Assembly: GCF_047638075.1 (NCBI RefSeq)
Contig: NZ_JBLJBV010000018.1
Coordinates: forward strand, 8,928-72,927
Source: UBA6197 sp047638075
Lineage (GTDB): Bacteria > Pseudomonadota > Alphaproteobacteria > Rhodobacterales > Rhodobacteraceae
Direction: 5' to 3'
DNA length: 64,000 nt
The translations under genes were made by a program, and so were the position numbers. Positions 38,079 to 46,537 of this stretch are shown here, one piece after another (the stretch's first letter is position 1; every line of letters begins with the position of its first letter). The notes beneath the pieces are model-generated. The model did no database searches, was not told the DNA's origin, and saw nothing but the letters and a program-made list of their open reading frames with translations.

Positions 38079-39457
38079 ATTGGAATCCCGATCCCGCCCT
38101 TTTGCACCGCCCCGCCTATATGTCGCTGGCCGAACAATTCGCGCGGGCCATCGAATCAGGGGCGCTACCCGCCGCTGCGCGCTTGACGCCGCACCGCAAG
38201 CTGGCCAACGATCTGGGCCTATCCGTGCAGACCGTCAGCCGCGCTTATGAGGAATTAAGCCGCCGGGGCCTTATCGCGGGTGAAATCGGGCGCGGATCAT
38301 TCGTGTTGGGACCAGGGGCCGAGGCGCGTCAGCCCTATCTGCCCGAACGCCCCGGCGAGGTCATTGATCTGTCGATCCTCAAGCCCGTGGTCGAGGAAAT
38401 GCACCTGAATCGCATGCGACAGGGCTTTGCCTGGCTGGCTGAAAATATCACGGCCAGCTCGGCCCTGTCGTTCCGGCCAAACATGGTCATGCCCCGTCAC
38501 CGTAAGGTGGCAGCAGATTGGTTGGCGCGCCAGGGCGTGGCCGCCGACCCGGCCAGCATTTCCATCACCAACGGCGCCACCCCTGCCATCACCGCGGCCC
38601 TGATGAGCGTCGCCCCCTCTGGCGCGGGTATCGCCGCAGAGGCGTTGACCCATCACTCGATCATGCCGCTTTGCAGCTATCTGGGGCTGCATCTGGAAGG
38701 CATCGCGATGGACGCCGACGGAATGCGCCCTGACGCGCTGGACGAGGCGGCGCGCAAGGGGGCAATCCGGTCGGTTTACTTGCAACCCAACGTTATCAAC
38801 CCTTTAGCGAATCTTATGGGGACAGATCGACGCCGTGAACTGATCGAGATCGCCCGGCGGCATGACCTGACGATCATCGAAAATGACATTTTGAACGTGA
38901 TGATCGCTGACCGTCCGCCGGCCTTTGCCGCCCTTGCCCCCGAACGGGTCTTGCATATTTGCGGCTTTACCAAAATCACCCTGCCGGGGTTGCGGCTGGC
39001 CTATCTGACGGCGCCGCCGCGTCTGGCAACAACTGTCGCAAACCGGCATCTGGTCGCCAACTGGATGGCCACCCCGCCGATGGTGGACCTGCTCAGCCAT
39101 TGGATCACGGATGGCACCGTGGCCACGCTGGCTGCGTGGCAACGTGCGGCGCTGGCACAACGCCACACGGTCGCCCGTCAGGTTTTGGGCGATGCAATGC
39201 CCACCTGCCACCCGCATAGCCTGCACCTGTGGCTACCCCTGCCCCCCCGCTGGACCGAAGAAAGTTTTGTGGCCCAAGCCCGGTTGCAAGGCGTCGCCAT
39301 AGCTTCGGGCGGGTCGTTCCGGTCAACCGAGAAAGGGCGCCGCGACGCAATCCGAATCTCGCTCGGGTCTGCCCGAGAAGAGGAAATGCGGCGCGGGCTG
39401 GGGATTGTGTCGGCGTTGCTGGCGGATGAACCAGAGGTGCTGTTGACGCCCATCTGA
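38072..39457 (+). CDS. enuR: MocR/GabR-type PLP-dependent regulator EnuR
   Basis: 461-residue chimera of a GntR winged helix (residues about 10-80, with HRKLANDLGLSVQTVSRAYEEL) and an aminotransferase-like domain. The PLP-anchoring lysine is K301 in CGFTKITLPGLRLAY, essentially the position described for Roseobacter EnuR. EnuR senses ectoine-derived diaminobutyrate compounds bound to PLP and controls ectoine import and degradation. The ATG at 38072 lies inside a candidate operator. Position upstream of ehuABCD-eutABCDE and divergent from asnC fits fully. Confidence 0.92.
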   Translation: MTNWNPDPALLHRPAYMSLAEQFARAIESGALPAAARLTPHRKLANDLGLSVQTVSRAYEELSRRGLIAGEIGRGSFVLGPGAEARQPYLPERPGEVIDLSILKPVVEEMHLNRMRQGFAWLAENITASSALSFRPNMVMPRHRKVAADWLARQGVAADPASISITNGATPAITAALMSVAPSGAGIAAEALTHHSIMPLCSYLGLHLEGIAMDADGMRPDALDEAARKGAIRSVYLQPNVINPLANLMGTDRRRELIEIARRHDLTIIENDILNVMIADRPPAFAALAPERVLHICGFTKITLPGLRLAYLTAPPRLATTVANRHLVANWMATPPMVDLLSHWITDGTVATLAAWQRAALAQRHTVARQVLGDAMPTCHPHSLHLWLPLPPRWTEESFVAQARLQGVAIASGGSFRSTEKGRRDAIRISLGSAREEEMRRGLGIVSALLADEPEVLLTPI

Positions 39458-39486
39458 CCCGCCAGGGTTGCGGGCAGGGAATTATT

Positions 39487-39535
39487 ATTGTCATGATACG
39501 ATTTATAAATTGACATGATTTTATATCACGACAAT
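39487..39535 (+). promoter_or_regulatory. ehuABCD-eutABCDE promoter with candidate EnuR operator
   Basis: Left half-site TTGTCATGATA at 39488, a second TTGACATGATT at 39510 and an inverted ATCACGACAA at 39525-39534. The outer arms ATTGTCATGATA (39487) and TATCACGACAAT (39524) match at 11 of 12 positions as an inverted repeat. TTGACA at 39510-39515 could be the -35 box, with only a weak -10 near 39533. The spacing of the last two half-sites equals that at enuR. Confidence 0.65.
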
Positions 39536-39567
39536 GCTGCAACAAACCTGACCTGGGAGAGCCAGTT

Positions 39568-40353
39568 TTGACGACGCCAATCATTCGTGTTGACCGCCTT
39601 GATAAATCTTTCGGGAAACTGAAGGTGTTAGACGGCCTTTCCTTTGAGGTTATGCCCGGTGAAAAGCTGGCCCTGATCGGGCCTTCGGGGTCAGGCAAAA
39701 CCACGATCCTGCGGATCTTGATGACGCTGGAAACCATTTCCGGTGGCCATATAGAGGTGTGTGGCGAACAGCTTTACCACATGCAAAAGAATGGTCAGGA
39801 AATACCCGCAGATGAGGCGCATCTGCACCATATGCGCAATTACATCGGGATGGTGTTTCAGCACTTCAACCTGTTTCCCCATAAATCGGTGCTCGACAAT
39901 GTCACCCTTGCGCCGATCCTGACCAAGGGCGTGCCGCGCGCCAAGGCCGAAGCTCACGCGATGGAACTGCTGGAAATGGTCGGCCTGGCCGACAAGGCCC
40001 GCGCCATGCCCAGCCAGCTTTCCGGGGGGCAAAAACAGCGCGTCGCCATTGCCCGCGCCCTGGCCTTGCAACCGCGCATCATGCTGTTTGACGAAGTGAC
40101 CTCGGCGCTTGACCCTGAACTGGTCGAAGAGGTGCTTTCGGTGATGAAACAGCTGGCGGTGGAAACCGACATGACCATGCTTCTTGTCACCCACGAAATG
40201 GGCTTTGCCCATGAATTCGCTGATCGCGTCCTGTTCTTTGACCGGGGCCAGATCATCGAGCAGGGCCCGCCCGAACAAATATTCACCAACCCGACGCAAG
40301 AACGAACCCAAGCATTCCTGCGCAAGATCATTGCAGCAGGGCACCGCGTCTGA
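39568..40353 (+). CDS. ehuA: Ectoine/hydroxyectoine ABC transporter ATPase EhuA
   Basis: 261-residue polar-amino-acid-type ATPase. Walker [10 protein letters not shown], signature [15 protein letters not shown], Walker [15 protein letters not shown] and the switch histidine in [10 protein letters not shown] are intact. An insertion after the Q-loop region ([20 protein letters not shown]) is typical of EhuA. Its operon continues with the binding protein, two permeases and the ectoine degradation enzymes, so ectoine rather than a common amino acid is the likely cargo. First gene after the EnuR-type promoter. Confidence 0.9.
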   Translation: MTTPIIRVDRLDKSFGKLKVLDGLSFEVMPGEKLALIGPSGSGKTTILRILMTLETISGGHIEVCGEQLYHMQKNGQEIPADEAHLHHMRNYIGMVFQHFNLFPHKSVLDNVTLAPILTKGVPRAKAEAHAMELLEMVGLADKARAMPSQLSGGQKQRVAIARALALQPRIMLFDEVTSALDPELVEEVLSVMKQLAVETDMTMLLVTHEMGFAHEFADRVLFFDRGQIIEQGPPEQIFTNPTQERTQAFLRKIIAAGHRV

Positions 40354-40380
40354 CCCCAACCGACAGAGAGGACGAACCCG

Positions 40381-41199
40381 ATGAAAAAGACCCTTCTAGC
40401 CGTGGCTTTGCTGGCCGCACCGCTGCCCGCCTTTGCTGACAGACTGGATGATCTGAGAGAGCAGGGCTTTGCCCGCATCGCCATCGCAAACGAGCCCCCC
40501 TTTACCGCCGTTGCCGCCGATGGCACCGTTTCAGGCGCCGCCCCCGATGTCGCAAGAGAGATTTTCAAACGTCTTGGCGTGCCCGAGGTCGTGGCCTCCA
40601 TTTCGGAATATGGCGCAATGATTCCGGGGCTTCAGGCACACCGCCATGATGTCATCACCGCGGGCCTGTTCATGAAGCCAGAGCGTTGCAAGGCCGTTGC
40701 CTATTCTGAACCCGTGCTCTGCGATGCAGAGGCCCTTTTGCTGCCCAAAGGCAACCCCAAAGGCTTCAAATCCTACGAAGACATTGCCGCAGACCCAACC
40801 GCCAAGGTCGGGGCGCCAGGCGGGGGCACCGAAGAGAAACTGGCCCTGAACGCCGGGGTTCCGCGTGACCGGGTGATTGTGGTGCCCGATGGGCAATCGG
40901 GGGTCAAGATGCTGCAAGACGGTCGTCTTGATGCATATTCGCTGCCCGTTTTGTCAATTTCGGATCTGATGGCAAAGGCCGACGACCCGAACCTTGAAAT
41001 GTTTGCCCCGGTTGTCGGTGCCCCGGTTTATTGCGACGGCGCCGCGTTCAACAAAAACGACACCGCGCTGCGCGATGCCTTTGATGTGGAACTGGCCAAG
41101 ATGAAAGAGTCCGGCGATTTCGCCGCCATCATCGAGCCGTACGGCTTTTCTGCCGCGGCTGCCATCTCGACCAGCCGCGCGGAACAGTGCGGCGAATGA
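40381..41199 (+). CDS. ehuB: Ectoine/hydroxyectoine-binding periplasmic protein EhuB
   Basis: 272-residue periplasmic binding protein of the polar-amino-acid family. A Sec signal peptide (MKKTLLAVALLAAPLPAFA) precedes DRLDDL. The ligand-contact region IANEPPFTAVAADGTVSGAAPDVA and the GLFMKPERC segment match EhuB, which binds ectoine and 5-hydroxyectoine with high affinity. It follows ehuA by 27 bases with a GAGAGG ribosome site. Confidence 0.9.
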   Translation: MKKTLLAVALLAAPLPAFADRLDDLREQGFARIAIANEPPFTAVAADGTVSGAAPDVAREIFKRLGVPEVVASISEYGAMIPGLQAHRHDVITAGLFMKPERCKAVAYSEPVLCDAEALLLPKGNPKGFKSYEDIAADPTAKVGAPGGGTEEKLALNAGVPRDRVIVVPDGQSGVKMLQDGRLDAYSLPVLSISDLMAKADDPNLEMFAPVVGAPVYCDGAAFNKNDTALRDAFDVELAKMKESGDFAAIIEPYGFSAAAAISTSRAEQCGE

Positions 41200-41261
41200 T
41201 CTGACCTGTGGGCGGCACACACCGGGTGCCGCCCCCGATTTTCCAACAAGGGCAAAACCTG

Positions 41262-41918
41262 ATGGTCGACTGGTTCGGATATTTGACCCTGATCTTTCAG
41301 GGGGCGCTGGTAACGGTCAAGCTGACGGCAATGGGCTCGGCCCTGGCGCTGGTGGTGGCTTTTACGGCGGGTCTGGGGCGGGTCGCGCCCTATTGGCCGC
41401 TGCGGTGGCTGGCCACCATCTATATCGAGTTTTTCCGCGGCACCTCGATCTTTGTGCAGCTGTTCTGGGTGTATTTCGTGCTGCCCTTTGCGGGTGTCAC
41501 CCTGACACCGTTGCAGGCGGGGGTGATGGCGCTGGGGCTGAACGTGGGGGCCTACGGCGCCGAGGTGGTGCGCGGCGCGATCCTGTCTGTGCCCCGTGAC
41601 CAGTATGAAGCCTGCATCGCGGTCAACCTGACCCGGTTTCAACGCATGCGCCACATCATCCTGCCGCAGGCCCTGCCGTTGATGATGCCCACCTTTGGCA
41701 ACAACGTGATCGAGCTGTTGAAGGCCACCGCCATTGTCTCGCTGATTTCGCTATCGGATATGACCTTTCAGGCACAGGTGGTGCGCGCGCAAACGGGCAG
41801 CACGCTGGTTCCGTTCGTAACAATTCTGGTGCTGTATTTCGCTATGGCGCTGCTGATTTCCGCCGGTATGCGCGCGCTGGAACGCCGCCTGACGCGCGGG
41901 CTGGATGGGGTGCGCTAA
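41262..41918 (+). CDS. ehuC: Ectoine/hydroxyectoine ABC transporter permease EhuC
   Basis: 218-residue inner-membrane permease of the HisM type with about five hydrophobic segments. The FFRGTSIFVQLFWVYFVLPF block and the loop YEACIAVNLTRFQRMRHIILPQALP are family features. The ATG at 41262 begins the normal family N-terminus (MVDWFGYLTLIFQG); a longer in-frame start would reach back to ehuB. It pairs with EhuD. Confidence 0.9.
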   Translation: MVDWFGYLTLIFQGALVTVKLTAMGSALALVVAFTAGLGRVAPYWPLRWLATIYIEFFRGTSIFVQLFWVYFVLPFAGVTLTPLQAGVMALGLNVGAYGAEVVRGAILSVPRDQYEACIAVNLTRFQRMRHIILPQALPLMMPTFGNNVIELLKATAIVSLISLSDMTFQAQVVRAQTGSTLVPFVTILVLYFAMALLISAGMRALERRLTRGLDGVR

Positions 41919-41921
41919 AGC

Positions 41922-42581
41922 ATGGAATGGGACTGGACCTTCGTTGCCGAAATCATGCCGACCCTGCTGGCGGGGTTGCGGCTGACGCTGATCATATCGC
42001 TTTTGGCGGCAATCCTTGCTGCGGTTCTGGGGCTGGCCTTTGCCATCGCGCGGCGATCAAAGGTCAAGGTCATCTCGCGCCCGGTGGCCGGGTTCGTAGA
42101 GTTTATCCGCGGCACGCCGCTTTTGGTGCAGCTCTACTTTATCTTTTATGTGCTGCCCGATGCCGGGATCGTGCTGTCACCTCTGGTGGCGGGGGTCATC
42201 GGCATGGGCCTGCACTATGCCACCTACACCGCCGAGGTATACCGTGCCGGCATTGAAAACGTCGCCCGCGGCCAGTGGGAGGCCGCCCGCGCAACCAACC
42301 TGACCATGCGTCAGACATGGGCGCATGTGATCATCCCGCAGGCGGTGCCGCCCATGATCCCGGCGCTGGCCAATTACCTGATCGCAATGTTCAAGGAAAC
42401 GCCGCTTTTGTCGGCCATCACCGTGCTTGAACTGATGAATCGGGCCAAATCCGTCGCCAATGCCAGCTACCGCTACATAGAACCGATCACCTTGGTCGGC
42501 GTGTTCTTCCTGGCGATGAGCCTGGTTTCCGTAGTGATCCTGCGTTGGCTTGAATACCGCTATGGAAGACCCGCGCAATGA
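41922..42581 (+). CDS. ehuD: Ectoine/hydroxyectoine ABC transporter permease EhuD
   Basis: 219-residue permease partner of EhuC, starting 3 bases after it. It shows the FIRGTPLLVQLYFIFYVLP segment and the ATPase-contact loop WEAARATNLTMRQTWAHVIIPQAVP. About five membrane segments. The stop overlaps the eutA start (ATGA), so transport and degradation genes are translationally linked. Confidence 0.9.
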   Translation: MEWDWTFVAEIMPTLLAGLRLTLIISLLAAILAAVLGLAFAIARRSKVKVISRPVAGFVEFIRGTPLLVQLYFIFYVLPDAGIVLSPLVAGVIGMGLHYATYTAEVYRAGIENVARGQWEAARATNLTMRQTWAHVIIPQAVPPMIPALANYLIAMFKETPLLSAITVLELMNRAKSVANASYRYIEPITLVGVFFLAMSLVSVVILRWLEYRYGRPAQ

Positions 42582-43342
42582 CCGAAATCCTTGTCTCTGC
42601 CCGAAAACCCCGCCTTGACGACCGCCCCGTGCCGCATCGCGTCGGGCTGGTCGCCCTTGCCACCGATCACACCAGTGAGGTGGACTACGCCCGCATTCTG
42701 GCGCCGCGCGGTATTGGCGTTTATGTCAACCGCATCCCTTATGCCAACCCCGTCACCCCTGAAACCCTGGCCGCGATGGAACCGGGGCTGGCAAAGGCGG
42801 CCGCGTTGATCCTGCCCGACGAGCCGCTGGATGCGGTGATCTACGGCTGTAGCTCGGCCTCGGTGGTGATTGGTGACGCGGCGGTGCGCGCCGCCGTTCA
42901 GCGCGGCAAACCCGGTGTCGCGGTGGTCACGCCCATTTCGGCCACGCTGGCGGGGCTGCGGGCGATGGGCGCGCGGCGCATTTCGGTGCTGACGCCCTAT
43001 TCGGTGGCCACCTCGGCCTCTACCGCGCAACTCTTTGATACCGAAGGCTTTACCGTCGACCGCTTCACCTGCCTTGACATGGACGATGACCGCGCGATGG
43101 CCCGCATATCCCCGGATGAGATTGTGGCATTTGCCCGCGATGCGATGGCCAAAACCTCTGATGCGCTGTTCATTTCCTGCACCGCCGTGCGCGCCGCAGG
43201 TATAATTGACCAGGTCGAGGCCGCCACCGGGGCGCTGGCCCTTTCCTCAAACTACGCTGTCGCGTGGAATGTGCTGCGCCTGCTGAAAGACCCGGGTGCA
43301 GGTGCCGCCGGGCATCTCATGACCCTGCCTTTGGGGGAATGA
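42578..43342 (+). CDS. eutA: Ectoine utilisation protein EutA (Asp/Glu racemase-like)
   Basis: 254-residue protein of the maleate isomerase/arylmalonate decarboxylase branch of the Asp/Glu racemase superfamily. The paired cysteines are in VIYGCSSASVVIG and FISCTAVRAAG. EutA is thought to act with EutB and EutC in turning 5-hydroxyectoine into ectoine, possibly by changing stereochemistry; this step is not settled biochemically. It overlaps ehuD and eutB by ATGA junctions. Confidence 0.9.
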   Translation: MTEILVSARKPRLDDRPVPHRVGLVALATDHTSEVDYARILAPRGIGVYVNRIPYANPVTPETLAAMEPGLAKAAALILPDEPLDAVIYGCSSASVVIGDAAVRAAVQRGKPGVAVVTPISATLAGLRAMGARRISVLTPYSVATSASTAQLFDTEGFTVDRFTCLDMDDDRAMARISPDEIVAFARDAMAKTSDALFISCTAVRAAGIIDQVEAATGALALSSNYAVAWNVLRLLKDPGAGAAGHLMTLPLGE

Positions 43343-44331
43343 TGGACCACCTTCCCGTCACCCTGACCGATATTCGCGCCGCCAAGGCCCGCATTTCAGG
43401 TCGGGTTCGCCAAACGCCAATCCTCTTTGATAAAAGCCTGTCGGATCTGGCAGGGGTGCCGGTATTTCTAAAGCAGGAATACCGGCAAGACACCGGCGCC
43501 TTCAAACTGCGCGGCGCCACCAACGCCCTTTTGTCCCTGCCGCCGCAGGTCCTGACCCGCGGGGTGGTCACGGCATCAACCGGTAATCATGGCCGCGCGC
43601 TGGCGCACGCCGCGCGGGCCGCCGGGGTGCGGGCGGTCGTATGTCTGTCGCGGCTTGTCCCCGCCAACAAGGTTGCCGCCGTGCGCGATCTGGGCGCCGA
43701 AATCAGAATTGTCGGCGCCACCCAGGACGACGCGATGGAAGAGGTCGCCCGCGCGGTCCGCGACGAGGGGCTGACCGAAATCCCCCCCTTTGATCACCCC
43801 GCCGTCGTTGCAGGTCAGGGCACGCTGGGTCTGGAGATTCTGGCAGACTGCCCGACGGCAAGCACCCTTCTGGTGCCGCTTTCGGGGGGCGGGCTTGCCG
43901 CCGGGGTCGCCGCCGCAGTCAAGGGCCTACGCCCCGACACCCGCATCATCGGCCTAAGCATGACCCGTGGTGCCGCCATGGCCGCCAGCCTTGCCGCGGG
44001 CCACCCGGTCAAGGTTGCGGAACTGCCCACCCTTGCAGACAGCCTTGGCGGCGGGATCGGCCTATCCAACACCACCACCTTTGCGATGTGCCGCACCCTT
44101 CTGGACGGCGTCGTGCTGCTGACCGAAGCCCAGATTGCCGCCGCAATGCGCCATATCCACGCCACCACCGGTGACCCCGTCGAGGGCGCGGCCGCCGTGG
44201 GCGTGGCGGCCCTTTTGGCGGGCAAGGTCCGCGTAACCGGCCCGGTGGTCGCAATCCTTTCAGGTGCCAACATCGCCCCTGATCTCTTTGCCCGCGTTCT
44301 GGCCCGTGACCCCGAACTGGAAACCCCCTGA
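43339..44331 (+). CDS. eutB: Hydroxyectoine utilisation dehydratase EutB
   Basis: 330-residue fold-type II PLP enzyme of the threonine dehydratase/serine racemase family. The PLP lysine is K56 in GAFKLRGATNALL and the phosphate-binding glycine loop is LSGGGLAAGVAAAV. In ectoine clusters EutB is proposed to remove the hydroxyl-derived water during 5-hydroxyectoine conversion. Two ATGs lie in tandem at 43339 and 43342; the first overlaps the eutA stop. A generic threonine dehydratase is excluded by context. Confidence 0.88.
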   Translation: MMDHLPVTLTDIRAAKARISGRVRQTPILFDKSLSDLAGVPVFLKQEYRQDTGAFKLRGATNALLSLPPQVLTRGVVTASTGNHGRALAHAARAAGVRAVVCLSRLVPANKVAAVRDLGAEIRIVGATQDDAMEEVARAVRDEGLTEIPPFDHPAVVAGQGTLGLEILADCPTASTLLVPLSGGGLAAGVAAAVKGLRPDTRIIGLSMTRGAAMAASLAAGHPVKVAELPTLADSLGGGIGLSNTTTFAMCRTLLDGVVLLTEAQIAAAMRHIHATTGDPVEGAAAVGVAALLAGKVRVTGPVVAILSGANIAPDLFARVLARDPELETP

Positions 44332-45317
44332 TGCGCCATCCGATCACCATATTGACCGAGACCGACCTGCGCAGGCTGGTGCCGCTGGATCAAAGCGCCG
44401 TCACCTGCATCGAGGATGCCTTTTGCGCGCTGGCGACGAAACCCGTGGCCATGCCGCCGGTTCTGCGGCTGGATATCCCCGAACACCGGGGCGAGGTCGA
44501 TGTCAAAACCGCCTATGTGCCGGGGCTTGACAGCTTTGCGATCAAAATAAGCCCGGGGTTCTTTGGCAACCCGGCGCTGGGGTTGCCGTCGACCAGTGGG
44601 CTGATGGTGGTCTTGTCGGCCAAAACCGGTTTGGTGCAGGCGCTGCTTTTGGACAATGGCTATCTGACCGATGTGCGCACCGCCGCCGCGGGCGCCGTCG
44701 CGGCCCGCCACCTTGCACGCCCAAATGCGCATGTCGCGGCCATATTGGGCGCCGGCAAACAGGCCGAAATGCAACTGCGTGCGCTTGCCTTGGTGCGGCG
44801 CTTGTCGGCCGTGCGGATCTGGGCCCGCGATCCGGCCAAGGCGGCAACACTAGCGGCGCGGCTGGATCCGGGCTTTTGTGCAACCGCCGTGACCAGCGTG
44901 GCCGAGGCCGTGGCGGGGGCTGATATCATCGTCACCACCACGCCCGCAACAGACCCTATCCTGCCCGAAAGGGTGGTTGAACCCGGCCAGCACATCACGG
45001 CGATGGGGTCAGACGCCGAACACAAGAACGAGCTTGACCCGCGGCTGATTGCCCGCACCCTTTATGTGGCAGACCGCCTGTCGCAGACCCGCCTTATGGG
45101 TGAATTGCACCACGCAATTACCGCCGGGCTGATTGCGGGCGATGCCGATTTTTCCGAACTGGGCGCAATCATCGCCGGCAGATGCCCGGGCCGAACGGCC
45201 CCCGCGCAGATCACCCTGGCCGATCTGACCGGCACCGGAATTCAGGATACCGCGATTGCCGCACTGGCCGTGACCCGGGCAAGGGCCGCCGGCGCGGGTC
45301 ACAGCTTTGTCGTTTAA
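44331..45317 (+). CDS. eutC: Ectoine utilisation protein EutC (ornithine cyclodeaminase/mu-crystallin family)
   Basis: 328-residue NAD(P)-binding protein. The substrate domain motif VKTAYVPGLDSFAIKISPGFF and the Rossmann motif AILGAGKQAEMQLRAL, with YLTDVRTAAAGAVAA before it, define the family. EutC probably reduces or cyclises the intermediate left by EutA/EutB from 5-hydroxyectoine. Its ATG shares one base with the eutB stop (TGATG), indicating coupled translation. Confidence 0.9.
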   Translation: MRHPITILTETDLRRLVPLDQSAVTCIEDAFCALATKPVAMPPVLRLDIPEHRGEVDVKTAYVPGLDSFAIKISPGFFGNPALGLPSTSGLMVVLSAKTGLVQALLLDNGYLTDVRTAAAGAVAARHLARPNAHVAAILGAGKQAEMQLRALALVRRLSAVRIWARDPAKAATLAARLDPGFCATAVTSVAEAVAGADIIVTTTPATDPILPERVVEPGQHITAMGSDAEHKNELDPRLIARTLYVADRLSQTRLMGELHHAITAGLIAGDADFSELGAIIAGRCPGRTAPAQITLADLTGTGIQDTAIAALAVTRARAAGAGHSFVV

Positions 45318-45351
45318 CCCGGGGCAAGAGGCGCCCCAAGGAGGCCACATA

Positions 45352-46533
45352 ATGACTGACGTTCACCTCAGGTTCAGCCGGGCGGAATTTGCCGCGCGCC
45401 TGACCAAAACGCGCCACGCGATGGAGGCCAAGGGCCACGATCTGCTGATCATCAGCGACCCTTCCAACATGAATTGGCTGACGGGCTACGACGGCTGGTC
45501 CTTTTACGTCCATCAATGCGTGATCATCCCACCGGTAGGCGAGCCGATCTGGTTTGGCCGCGGCCAAGACGCCAATGGCGCCCGGCTGACCGCCTATCTC
45601 CAGCCCGAAAACATCATCGGCTACCCGGACCATTATGTGCAATCAACCGAACGCCACCCGATGGACTATCTGTCCGCAATCTTGGCAGACAAAGGCTGGG
45701 GTAACGCCCGCATCGGTGTTGAGATGGACAACTACTGGTTCACCGCCGCTGCGTTTGGCGCCCTGGTCAAGCATCTGCCCAATGCGAAATTCAGCGATTG
45801 CAACGGCCTTGTGAACTGGCAGCGCGCGGTGAAATCGCCGCAGGAAATCGCCTATATGCGCAACGCCGCGCGGATCGTCGAAAAGATGCATGAACGCATC
45901 GTCGACAAGATCGAGGTGGGGATGCGCAAATGCGATCTGGTCGCAGAGATTTATGATGCCGGCATCCGCGGCACGCCTGACATGGGCGGCGATTACCCTG
46001 CAATCGTGCCGCTTTTGCCGTCCGGGCGCGATGCCTCGGCCCCCCATCTGACCTGGGACGACAAGCCGATGCAGGCGGGCATGGGCACGTTCTTTGAAAT
46101 TGCCGGCTGCTATCACCGCTATCATGTGCCGCTGTCACGCACGGTGTTTCTGGGCAAGCCGACACAGGCATTTCTAGAGGCCGAAAAAGCCACGCTCGAA
46201 GGGATGGAGGCAGGGCTTGCCGCTGCCAAACCCGGCAATACCTGCGAAGACATCGCCAAGGGTTTCTTTGACGTGCTGGCAAAATACGGCATCGTCAAGG
46301 ATAACCGCACCGGCTATGGCATCGGCGTCAGCTATCCGCCCGATTGGGGCGAACGCACGATGAGCCTGCGCCCCGGCGACCGGACCGTGTTGCAGCCTGG
46401 CATGACCTTCCATTTCATGACCGGCCTTTGGCTAGAGGATATGGGGCTGGAAATCACCGAAAGCATTCTGATCACCGAAACCGGTGTCGAATGTCTGGCG
46501 GATGTGCCGCGCAAACTGTTCGTAAAGGATTAG
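45352..46533 (+). CDS. eutD: Ectoine hydrolase EutD/DoeA
   Basis: 393-residue M24 (creatinase/aminopeptidase P-like) enzyme that opens the ectoine ring to N-acetyl-diaminobutyrate. The N-terminal creatinase-like domain has SDPSNMNWLTGYDGWSFYVHQ, and the pita-bread C-domain contains EIAGCYHRYHVPLSR and GIGVSYPPDWGE. The ATG at 45352 follows a strong AAGGAGG site, better than the in-frame start at 45307 inside eutC. Ectoine hydrolases lack some metal ligands of true M24 peptidases, which fits the sequence seen. Confidence 0.92.
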   Translation: MTDVHLRFSRAEFAARLTKTRHAMEAKGHDLLIISDPSNMNWLTGYDGWSFYVHQCVIIPPVGEPIWFGRGQDANGARLTAYLQPENIIGYPDHYVQSTERHPMDYLSAILADKGWGNARIGVEMDNYWFTAAAFGALVKHLPNAKFSDCNGLVNWQRAVKSPQEIAYMRNAARIVEKMHERIVDKIEVGMRKCDLVAEIYDAGIRGTPDMGGDYPAIVPLLPSGRDASAPHLTWDDKPMQAGMGTFFEIAGCYHRYHVPLSRTVFLGKPTQAFLEAEKATLEGMEAGLAAAKPGNTCEDIAKGFFDVLAKYGIVKDNRTGYGIGVSYPPDWGERTMSLRPGDRTVLQPGMTFHFMTGLWLEDMGLEITESILITETGVECLADVPRKLFVKD

Positions 46534-46537
46534 GCCG

